From: Ferruginibacter sp. | Lineage (GTDB): Bacteria; Bacteroidota; Bacteroidia; Chitinophagales; Chitinophagaceae | Assembly (NCBI GenBank): GCA_018882645.1 | Contig: VERM01000116.1 | Span: 1 to 5,733, forward strand | Direction: 5' to 3' | DNA: 5,733 bases | Part shown: piece after piece, positions 1 through 5,733 of the stretch | How positions within the stretch are numbered: the stretch's first letter is position 1 | How the letters are laid out: every line of letters starts with the position of its first letter | Notes under the pieces: model-generated | Database searches by the model: none | What the model saw: only the letters and a program-made list of their open reading frames with translations | Told to the model about the DNA's origin: nothing | Program-made: the position numbers and the translations under genes

Positions 1-544
1 CTATTACACAACAGTTTAGCTCAGGATGCTGCCCCTTAAACTCTACATAAGCTTTCCAGGGATCTCCATTCCAAACTATGGTTTTTCTTGGTACAAGCTG
101 TGAGTCATAACTTACGGGATTACAGTCATGTAAAATAATAAAACCTCCTGGCGAGAGATGAAGTAAGGAATTATAAATATCTTTTCTTACCTGATCGGCA
201 TGATGAAGTCCATCTATAAACACAATATCATATTTAACCTCTGGTTGTTTATTTATAATCTTAAAAAAATCATCTGATGTCATTCTGTAATTTACTTCAG
301 GTGCTACATGTCTTTCCGAGCCGGGATCTACTCCATCTTTTTTAGGAGCAATTATTTTTCGGATGTTATCCCCTTTGAGTACACCAATCTCCAGATAAGA
401 TTTTAAATCATATTTTGAAATGAGATAGTTGATGATATGATAACGTTTGATCTCACTATTTCGATTTCGTATTACTTCAAAATCATTGGTATTATCAACA
501 TAAGTTTCAATGCCTATAATTTTTTTAAAAATCTTTTTAATCAT
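1..544 (-). CDS. Class I SAM-dependent methyltransferase (Methyltransf_24-like), 3' end cut by the left edge
   Basis: The reading frame starts at an ATG (544-542) and stays open for 181 codons to the window edge, so the C-terminus is missing. The translation shows a class I methyltransferase Rossmann core. A motif I variant YLEIGVLKGDNI (residues 50-61) would bind S-adenosylmethionine. It is followed by GVDPGS (71-76), then YDIVFIDGLHHADQV (105-119), the acidic strand with the HH pair typical of Methyltransf_24, then LSPGGFIILHDCNP (130-143). A later WNGDPWKA segment (158-165) also resembles this family, from memory. Such enzymes are common in sugar-polymer loci, where they probably O-methylate a sugar or a related small group; the substrate is unknown here. 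The start lies 47 nt after the upstream glycosyltransferase stop, without a clear Shine-Dalgarno sequence. It is the only gene in the window with a visible 5' end that starts with ATG. The fold is clear; the role is inferred from its neighbours. Confidence 0.88.
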   Translation of the reverse strand, partial: MIKKIFKKIIGIETYVDNTNDFEVIRNRNSEIKRYHIINYLISKYDLKSYLEIGVLKGDNIRKIIAPKKDGVDPGSERHVAPEVNYRMTSDDFFKIINKQPEVKYDIVFIDGLHHADQVRKDIYNSLLHLSPGGFIILHDCNPVSYDSQLVPRKTIVWNGDPWKAYVEFKGQHPELNCCVI

Positions 545-591
545 GTGGTATTAATTACGATTAATTATTAAAATTGAGTCCACGCAGTTTT

Positions 592-1737
592 CTATTTTTT
601 TCTGATTTTATTGAAAAAATCTAAATACTCATTAATCATTTTTGAAGATGAGAAACGAGTCGTGTTTTTATAGCCCTTTTCAATAAGATCGAATCTAAAA
701 TTTTTATTAAATAATTTTTTAAATGATTCAGCGAATTGAGCGGGACTATCAGGATCAGCATAGAGCGCCCCCTCTCCTGCTACTTCTGGCATTGGAAGTT
801 TATTACTAACAATTACCGGAGCACCACAGGCCTGCGCTTCTATAACAGGCCAACCAAATCCTTCAGACCACGAAGGAAATATAAAAGCATCGCAAGCAGC
901 ATATAAAGCAAGCAAAAGTCCATTTCCGGGATTGATGATAAAGTGAACCCTATTATTTAATCTGTTCTCATTAATATAATCATTCAATGCTTTGTCTGCT
1001 TGCTTTCCGGCAAAAACAACACATCCATTATATTCATCTCCCAATTCCAACAACATTTTTACAAGCATTACCCTGTTTTTTCTTGCATGACCCGAACCCA
1101 CATGTAATAAGAATGGCTTGCCTATTTCAATATTTGTTCTCTTTAACATCATAACAATAAAATCTTCCTCAGGCCTGTAAAAGGAAGCGTTTAATCCATT
1201 AAATACCACATGCCAATTATAATTTTTATACCGAGATGATGAATCAAGAGATGTCAATTGTTGTAAAGTAGTAGAAGATACTGCCGCAATATTCTTTGAC
1301 TTCAGAAGATTTCTTTTTATCCATCGTTGATACAATACGCCTGTCCAGCTAGCATCGCATCTTAATTCTTTGAATCCAAGTGACCCTCTGATTGCTAAAA
1401 CATCATGGCAGGTGATAAGTGTTTTATTTTTCGGCAACCAGAAAAGATATGGAGAATTGGAATGATCAGCAATATGATAAAAAACATCAGATTGAAAAGA
1501 ATATTGCAATCTAATCTTCATTAGCAGAAACGGTGTAAAAATCCACTTATCAGCATATGAAAACCATTTTCCTGCACCATGTGTTGTCTGATGAAAAAAA
1601 AATCCTAGTATAATAAGCGGTCTGACTTTAATTACATTCAATCCTTTTGATTTATACCCTTTATGCAACATAGCTGCAAACCGAACCATGCTTTCCTGCC
1701 TGTCCTTACGATAATTAGAAATTACTATAATGGTCAA
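592..1737 (-). CDS. GT4-family glycosyltransferase (GT-B fold), 381 aa
   Basis: This is a cytoplasmic or membrane-associated retaining glycosyltransferase, expected to move a sugar from a nucleotide-sugar donor to a growing glycan. The N-terminal acceptor domain begins with the strand TIIVISNY and contains HDVLAIR (111-117) and AVSS (152-155). The linker VVFNGL (177-182) leads to the donor-binding domain: LLHVGSGHARKN (210-221), VVFAGK (240-245), and the diagnostic EX7E motif with E292 and E300 in EGFGWPVIE. These are followed by ACGAPVIVS and MPEVAGEGALYADP (316-329). Length is normal for the family. The start is TTG (1737-1735). The only in-frame ATG near the 5' end is codon 17, which would delete the first Rossmann strand, and an in-frame TAA lies four codons upstream of the TTG. 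The TTG overlaps the preceding stop as TTGA, which suggests translational coupling to the polymerase gene. Donor and linkage are unknown. Confidence 0.93.
   Translation of the reverse strand: MTIIVISNYRKDRQESMVRFAAMLHKGYKSKGLNVIKVRPLIILGFFFHQTTHGAGKWFSYADKWIFTPFLLMKIRLQYSFQSDVFYHIADHSNSPYLFWLPKNKTLITCHDVLAIRGSLGFKELRCDASWTGVLYQRWIKRNLLKSKNIAAVSSTTLQQLTSLDSSSRYKNYNWHVVFNGLNASFYRPEEDFIVMMLKRTNIEIGKPFLLHVGSGHARKNRVMLVKMLLELGDEYNGCVVFAGKQADKALNDYINENRLNNRVHFIINPGNGLLLALYAACDAFIFPSWSEGFGWPVIEAQACGAPVIVSNKLPMPEVAGEGALYADPDSPAQFAESFKKLFNKNFRFDLIEKGYKNTTRFSSSKMINEYLDFFNKIRKK
1734..1737 (-). promoter_or_regulatory. TTGA stop/start overlap between the polymerase and glycosyltransferase genes
   Basis: On the minus strand these four bases read TTGA: TGA ends the membrane-protein gene and TTG begins the next glycosyltransferase. 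This is the TTG counterpart of the common ATGA overlap used for termination-reinitiation coupling. No Shine-Dalgarno sequence is visible just upstream (the region is ATAATATATTTCAATC), which fits initiation by ribosomes that have just terminated. The overlap is read directly; coupling is inferred. Confidence 0.6.
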
Positions 1738-3065
1738 GATTGAAATATATTATGTGGGGCAGGATTAACATCATCCTGATAAACCTTAATTGCAGCAAGA
1801 GTAACGCCTCCAAAAAATACTGAAAAACCCAGTGATGTAGGTTGCGCCCATTGACCAAGCAATAAAAATATAAAGATATTCCCCATCATTAACCATGGGA
1901 GCACATTTGCATTAATGTAGGCTTGATAACTTTTTTTTATGATTACCAAACTTATTTTTAAACGTGTCAAAAGGAATAATAATCCTACTAAAAAACCCAT
2001 TTCACCTAGAACCCTCCCCCATTCTCCCTCTGATATCAAAAATTCCATTTTACCCGTTGAATACTGACTTCCAAAATTTGAACCTAATCCGATTCCATAA
2101 CCCCAAAAAGGAAAATCAGCTGATGCATTTAAAGCATCTCCTATCCCTCCAAGATATCGGTTTAAAAAGGTCCCCTGAATACCACCTTCAGACTCGGCTG
2201 CCAATTCGAATCTTTTCTGTAAAACCTCAATACCTGTTCCTAAAAATTGAGAAGACCCAAAAATCAAATATACCAAAACCACGAAGGAGATTAAAATTGA
2301 GATTTTGATAAAAGACATCCCGGCTCTCATTGAGATAAAAAAATATAAAAGAGAAGTGATTGCAACACCAAAAAGTAAACTTCTGCTGATTGAGAAGGGA
2401 ATACTTAGCAACAAACAAGAAAGAGATAAATAAATCAACCATTTTGGTAAACGAAGAGGGTAGTCAATGCCCCAATAAATGAACGCTGCGCACGTCGTAA
2501 AAAATAAAACTAGCCCATTGGTAAAGGAGAAAGTTCCAGGAGGCCTATAAAATCCAAGAGCTCCAGAAAAACCGGCACCTTCAACATTTTCCCCAAGCCC
2601 TTTATTGATCCATGCGGTCTGAGGGCTAAAAAATTGAAAAAGAATCAATACGAGCATTGGAATACAAAGGATAATCATATAGCGTGCTACCCGAATCAAA
2701 TCATCTTTCGTAAATAGAGATTCAATTACAAATAATAAAGGGAAATGAAGCAGTGTTATACGAAGACCATATAGAGCAATATAAATATTTCCATGGCCAA
2801 ATAAAAGAGCCGTATAAAGTGATAATAAAGAAATGAATCCAATAACAATCACATATCCATTCAATCTCAAAATTCGAAATTTCCATGCAACGATGAGTAT
2901 ATATACAGCCAGAGGATCACGAATCAGCAATAAAGGACCAGAGAATTGAGGCAAAACCCATCTTCTTAATGCACCTTCAAAGATCAATAAAAAGAAGTAA
3001 AGGTATAGCGCAGTCTTTACACTTTTATGAGATGATTGTAAATTGATATAATCTGAAGTCTTCAA
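1734..3065 (-). CDS. O-antigen ligase/polymerase-like (Wzy-type) membrane protein, 443 aa
   Basis: This is a strongly hydrophobic inner-membrane protein with roughly 11-12 likely membrane segments, at about residues 17-31, 43-62, 69-90, 97-115, 127-146, 181-199, 208-225, 228-245, 252-270, 352-369, 386-404 and 408-427. A large polar loop at about 271-350 separates two groups of helices, as in O-antigen ligases and Wzy polymerases (Wzy_C/PF04932-like). The loop includes FWGYGIGLGSN (320-330) and is followed by EWGRVLGEMG (348-357). The N-terminal FEGALRRWVLP (29-39) and LLIRDPL (46-52) resemble a signature I recall from uncharacterised members of this superfamily. Near RPPGTFSFTNG (174-184), R174 is a candidate functional arginine. 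It probably polymerises lipid-linked repeat units at the periplasmic face; a ligase role cannot be excluded. The start is TTG (3065-3063). No ATG exists in any frame between the previous stop and this codon, and the next in-frame ATG is at about codon 130. The gap to the preceding gene is only 16 nt. Confidence 0.85.
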   Translation of the reverse strand: MKTSDYINLQSSHKSVKTALYLYFFLLIFEGALRRWVLPQFSGPLLLIRDPLAVYILIVAWKFRILRLNGYVIVIGFISLLSLYTALLFGHGNIYIALYGLRITLLHFPLLFVIESLFTKDDLIRVARYMIILCIPMLVLILFQFFSPQTAWINKGLGENVEGAGFSGALGFYRPPGTFSFTNGLVLFFTTCAAFIYWGIDYPLRLPKWLIYLSLSCLLLSIPFSISRSLLFGVAITSLLYFFISMRAGMSFIKISILISFVVLVYLIFGSSQFLGTGIEVLQKRFELAAESEGGIQGTFLNRYLGGIGDALNASADFPFWGYGIGLGSNFGSQYSTGKMEFLISEGEWGRVLGEMGFLVGLLFLLTRLKISLVIIKKSYQAYINANVLPWLMMGNIFIFLLLGQWAQPTSLGFSVFFGGVTLAAIKVYQDDVNPAPHNIFQS

Positions 3066-3081
3066 AATTTTTCTTGAAAAA
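3066..3081 (-). promoter_or_regulatory. A-rich translation start region before the polymerase gene
   Basis: The 16-nt gap between the glycosyltransferase stop and the TTG start reads TTTTTCAAGAAAAATT on the coding strand. AAGAAAAA lies a few bases before the start. There is no GGAGG-like core, but A-rich leaders are used for initiation in Bacteroidota. The placement supports TTG as the start, though an ATT directly before it cannot be excluded by eye. Confidence 0.35.
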
Positions 3082-4320
3082 TTAAATTTCTGATTTTAAT
3101 TCTTCAGCAAGCATTTGACCATACACATTCCATGGTCTTTGCTTTGCTGTATGCAATGCATTTTGTCCATTTTCTTCAACAGCATGAGGATTATCAAGCA
3201 AATATTTTATTGCAGCAATTAATACACGAGTATCTGCAGCATTTATTAGCCAGCCATTTTTATTATGATCAATAATATCAGGCCCAGCAGTACGATTTGT
3301 TGTAATCACCGGCATCCCCTGAGACATGGCTTCAGTGATAACCAAACCAAAACCTTCGAATAGTGAAGGGAATAGCAATACATCATGAGTTCTCATGAGT
3401 TCAAGGATGCGTTGATTTGATAATGTGGGTATATAATTATATTTCTTTAGACAACTATCTAATGCTTTACATTCATGAGTAGTTTTCTGACCAACAATAG
3501 TAAGACTAACATCATTTGAAAATTGTTTAACTGCTTCAAAAACATCTGCAATGCCTTTACGTTGTGTCAATCCTCCAACAAATAATAACTTCAATTTTCT
3601 TTTTTTACCATCATAATAATCCCTAATCCCTTCATGTACCGGCGGGAAGCCGTAAGGAATTATATGTATTTTTTTTTCTGGACCAGGGAAGTTTTCTAAA
3701 GTCGAGGCTGTAAATGAGCTAGCAACCATAATAACATCAGCCAACTCAATTTCAAAATCTTTACGATTTAGTTTTACTTCAGAATCCTTAAAACCTGTAA
3801 TGGTAGATGCCCATTCCGGCCAACGTTGTTTTTCAAATTGCAAAAATTCTCTAGCAGAACGCCAATAACCAATGGGAAGATCATAAATATTTTTCAACCC
3901 AATGGATTTAGCAGTCATGAATGTATTCATTGCACCATCCTCATATGAATACACTGCCTTGATGTCAGGGAAATTACCACGCTTCAAACGTTCTGCTATT
4001 TTTTTATCCAAGCGCTGTATAATCCTGTCTGTACTGAACAAACCGATTTCATGACGCGTCAGTTTTTTTAAATTCATTTTTAAAGATAAGAGACGAAATA
4101 GTTCATAAATTGGCTGACATTCTGTATGCTCCTTGAATCGGACATCAAATCCTCTTCGTCTTATTTCCTTCAGGCCGGGAAGATGAGCAATGCGATCAGT
4201 TAAAGAATCCGGAAATACTGCGAGAGTTGTGAAAAAATAAGACAGCATATGACTTTCGTAGATGCCATGCAATGCGGCTCTACTATTCGAGTTACCAAAA
4301 GGATGAGAAAATAAAATCAA
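3082..4320 (-). CDS. GT4-family glycosyltransferase with SHPFGN N-terminus, 412 aa
   Basis: The C-terminal half is a clear GT4 donor-binding domain: IPYGFPP (221-227), LLFVGGLTQRKG (245-256), VSLTIVG (271-277), LLFPSLFEGFGLVITEA with EX7E residues E322 and E330, then GMPVITT (335-341) and a NGWLI segment (355-359). The N-terminal half differs from common GT4 enzymes. It begins MILFSHPFGNSNSRAALHG and continues to MLSYFFTTLAVFP (25-37), with no GG loop. The acceptor domain also holds YSYEDGA (124-130) and SSFTAS (201-206). It probably adds one sugar to the repeat unit; donor and acceptor are not predictable. The TTG start (4320-4318) places the first strand ILFSHP at the expected position. The upstream frame is open for 15 codons back to the previous gene's TGA, with no ATG in any frame. 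The gap to that gene is 45 nt. Family is certain; the exact start is less so. Confidence 0.92.
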   Translation of the reverse strand: MILFSHPFGNSNSRAALHGIYESHMLSYFFTTLAVFPDSLTDRIAHLPGLKEIRRRGFDVRFKEHTECQPIYELFRLLSLKMNLKKLTRHEIGLFSTDRIIQRLDKKIAERLKRGNFPDIKAVYSYEDGAMNTFMTAKSIGLKNIYDLPIGYWRSAREFLQFEKQRWPEWASTITGFKDSEVKLNRKDFEIELADVIMVASSFTASTLENFPGPEKKIHIIPYGFPPVHEGIRDYYDGKKRKLKLLFVGGLTQRKGIADVFEAVKQFSNDVSLTIVGQKTTHECKALDSCLKKYNYIPTLSNQRILELMRTHDVLLFPSLFEGFGLVITEAMSQGMPVITTNRTAGPDIIDHNKNGWLINAADTRVLIAAIKYLLDNPHAVEENGQNALHTAKQRPWNVYGQMLAEELKSEI

Positions 4321-4365
4321 GCAAATAAAATTAAATTTATTGATTACGTATGCAAGATTACTTAA

Positions 4366-5382
4366 TCAAAGGATACTTTCAATTACAGTTAAATATTTTT
4401 TACAAACAATCTCCGGACGATGAGAGCTTAAATGAACAGTCGCCTTACTCCTAAAATAATTCTCAAGTTCAGGATTTTCAACCAACTTAATTAAATTGTT
4501 AATCAATGAATCTAGATCTTTTTGCTTGAAACATAAGCCTGCGTCCCCAACTGCATCTACCAGTCCGCTTCCATCTGAGACAATAGGTACACATCCGCAA
4601 GCCATGCCTTCCAGAACTACATTTCCAAATGCCTCTCCTACTGAAGGAACAATCATGAAACGATGTTTATTAAGACAAAGAACCAGCTCTTCTCCTTCAA
4701 GCATACCGACAAAATCAACATACCTATCCACATGAAGAGATGTAGCCATTGCTTTCAATTTATCCAATTCGGGGCCATCGCCAATGATGGTCAATTTCAT
4801 TGAATCTTGAAAATCACCAGAGTGTATTAACGAAGAAAATGCGCTTATAGCAAGATCAGCCCCTTTATCAGAAACAAGACGACCAAGAAATACAAAAGAT
4901 TTTTTCTTATCAATGTTAGGTAATACTCTGAAAAGATTATTTCGATAGGGATTGCCAATAACAATTGAATCAGAAAAACATTTATTCTTTATTGGATTGC
5001 TTACAGCAATTACTGCTGAAGCTCTGCTCAACCACCATAATTTAATTTTATCCTGCCAGCCAATTTTTCCATCTCTTCTATTGATAAAAGCGCGAACAGC
5101 AATCACGGATTTCTTTTTAAAAAAGTATAAAGGCCAAGATAATCTTAGACATGGATTGTTTTCAAATATAATATCTGCCCAAAGATGCTCCCGAAATAAT
5201 CTTATAAAATTGGGCTTTCTTATGACTTCAAACGGAAAATCATTTTTTTTATCGTAATTAGACCAGGTCATTAATCTTATTTCGTGTCCAGCCTCATGAA
5301 AAGCATTTGCCAATATTGATGAGTTGACCTCAATTCCACCAATATCAGGAAAAAACTTATGAGATAGAAACAAAATTTTCAC
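4366..5382 (-). CDS. GT4-family glycosyltransferase, 338 aa
   Basis: This is a compact but apparently complete GT4 enzyme. The N-terminus KILFLSHKFFPDIGGIE (2-18) has the classical Rossmann strand and GG loop of the acceptor domain. ASAVIAVSNPIK (121-132) is the usual end of that domain. The donor domain contains SFVFLGRLVSDKG (162-174) with the R168/K173 pair typical for diphosphate contact, LTIIGDGPELDKLK (197-210), DFVGML (223-228), and the EX7E motif with E250 and E258 in EAFGNVVLE. ACGCVPIVSDGSGLVD (261-276) follows. At 338 residues it is at the short end for GT4, the shortening lying in the N-terminal half. It is expected to act on a lipid-linked glycan in the cytoplasm; the sugar is unknown. 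The start is GTG (5382-5380). An in-frame TAA lies 10 codons farther upstream and no ATG occurs in between. The only purine-rich stretch, GGAAGAG, is about 20 nt away, too far for a normal ribosome binding site. Confidence 0.93.
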   Translation of the reverse strand: MKILFLSHKFFPDIGGIEVNSSILANAFHEAGHEIRLMTWSNYDKKNDFPFEVIRKPNFIRLFREHLWADIIFENNPCLRLSWPLYFFKKKSVIAVRAFINRRDGKIGWQDKIKLWWLSRASAVIAVSNPIKNKCFSDSIVIGNPYRNNLFRVLPNIDKKKSFVFLGRLVSDKGADLAISAFSSLIHSGDFQDSMKLTIIGDGPELDKLKAMATSLHVDRYVDFVGMLEGEELVLCLNKHRFMIVPSVGEAFGNVVLEGMACGCVPIVSDGSGLVDAVGDAGLCFKQKDLDSLINNLIKLVENPELENYFRSKATVHLSSHRPEIVCKKYLTVIESIL

Positions 5383-5453
5383 AACTATAAATTTTAAGTT
5401 TACTCTTCCGAATTAATAAATATTATTTTATAAATGTTTAAAAGAAACAACTT

Positions 5454-5733
5454 TTAACATAGTATAGCGAGATCTTGAGTGAATTTTTTAGCAATCAGAG
5501 GCAACCTATTAATCGTTGAATTTTTTATACCCGATTGAATCAATGCTGACAAATCTGTAAAAACCAGCTCAGGTCTGAAATCGATTGCATCTTTCATTGA
5601 AAAATTATCACTTAGTGGAGTCCAAATTGGCAATCCGTGTTCTAACATTGAAATAGCAGAGCCGCTCTTCCCCAATAATTCAATAGTCACCCTGGAAATC
5701 CCAAAATCAGCTTTTGAAAACACATTACTTATT
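5454..5733 (-). CDS. C-terminal end of a glycosyltransferase-like (GT-B) protein, 5' end cut by the right edge
   Basis: The frame is open to the right edge and ends at TAA (5456-5454), giving about 92 codons of a longer protein. A GTG at 5723-5721 could be read as a start, but the frame continues beyond it and the segment looks like the end of a larger enzyme. KADFGISRVTIELLGKSGS followed by AISMLEHGLPIW resembles the region of GT-B glycosyltransferases around the donor site, where the protein chain reads 'G-x-P' after a helix. The usual EX7E glutamates are not at their places and a KSGS motif stands there instead. From memory, KSGS with LEHGLP occurs in a group of glycosyltransferase-like proteins in polysaccharide loci, but I cannot verify this. 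The remaining C-terminus is a helical tail. It probably belongs to the same operon, 71 nt upstream of the next gene. Coding status is fairly sure, function moderately so. Confidence 0.65.
   Translation of the reverse strand, partial: ISNVFSKADFGISRVTIELLGKSGSAISMLEHGLPIWTPLSDNFSMKDAIDFRPELVFTDLSALIQSGIKNSTINRLPLIAKKFTQDLAILC

Noticed and set aside
551..570. Two 10-bp units (TTAATTACGA, TTAATTATTA) one helical turn apart in the gap before the methyltransferase
   Set aside because: Only 7 of 10 bases agree and all shared bases are A/T; there are no further copies, so there is no support for an operator.
1964..2308. Open frame of 114 codons on the plus strand
   Set aside because: It lies antisense inside the polymerase gene, has no recognisable domain and a low-complexity composition, and the minus-strand gene explains the sequence fully.
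2227..2442. Open frame of 71 codons in another minus-strand frame
   Set aside because: It is a shifted reading of the polymerase gene; its F/N/Y-rich translation reflects hydrophobic codons read out of frame.
3068..3081. Palindrome TTTTTCTTGAAAAA at a gene junction, considered as a terminator
   Set aside because: The arms are nearly all A/T, the loop would be only two bases, and it sits directly in front of the polymerase start, so a stable terminator hairpin is unlikely.
4496..5257. Two plus-strand open frames (4496-4735 and 4952-5257)
   Set aside because: Both are antisense to the 338-aa GT4 enzyme, whose EX7E and other motifs span these regions; neither translation shows a domain.
5383..5453. 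Possible sigma-70-like promoter in the 71-nt gap (TTGTTT, 17-nt spacer, AATAAT on the minus strand)
   Set aside because: The -35 match is poor, the gap is very AT-rich so such boxes arise by chance, and no Bacteroidota-type TAnnTTTG box is present.
5454..5723. Reading the right-hand frame as a complete 89-aa protein starting at GTG
   Set aside because: The frame continues to the window edge and the motifs match the C-terminal part of a much larger glycosyltransferase-like protein.
1..5733. CRISPR array, insertion sequence, tRNA/rRNA, toxin-antitoxin or phage-defence genes
   Set aside because: No regular repeats, transposase motifs, terminal inverted repeats, RNA gene signatures or defence domains were found on either strand.

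Overview
The window is an internal slice of a polysaccharide (exopolysaccharide, capsule or O-antigen type) biosynthesis locus. All six coding regions lie on the minus strand, so transcription runs from right to left. Both outer genes are cut by the window edges. The DNA is AT-rich, with many A/T homopolymers and almost no recognisable Shine-Dalgarno sequences. Low GC, weak ribosome binding sites and the gene content together suggest a Bacteroidota-like bacterium. That assignment is an inference, because no rRNA or other marker gene is present.

In transcription order the layout is: (a) 5733-5454, the C-terminal end of a glycosyltransferase-like protein with a KSGS motif; (b) 5382-4366, a GT4 glycosyltransferase with a classical GGIE N-terminal loop and EX7E motif; (c) 4320-3082, a second GT4 enzyme with a distinct SHPFGN N-terminus; (d) 3065-1734, a multi-pass membrane protein of the O-antigen ligase/polymerase (Wzy-like) type; (e) 1737-592, a third GT4 enzyme; (f) 544-1, a class I SAM-dependent methyltransferase that runs off the left edge. 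Gaps are 71, 45, 16, -4 (overlap) and 47 nt. I see no convincing internal terminator or promoter, so the genes are probably one operon extending beyond both edges.

A working model, by inference, is as follows. The cytoplasmic glycosyltransferases add sugars one by one to a lipid-linked repeat unit. The unit is flipped by a flippase not seen here, and the membrane protein joins units at the outer face of the inner membrane. The methyltransferase may decorate or cap a sugar. Donor sugars, linkages and the final polymer cannot be read from this sequence.

The most unusual feature is translational. Four consecutive genes have no ATG start available in any frame near their 5' ends and appear to use GTG, TTG, TTG and TTG. 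One of the TTG starts overlaps the preceding stop codon as TTGA. I found no CRISPR array, insertion sequence, RNA gene or defence system, and no clearly new biological system beyond this polysaccharide cluster. No stretch longer than 300 bases lacks a gene.
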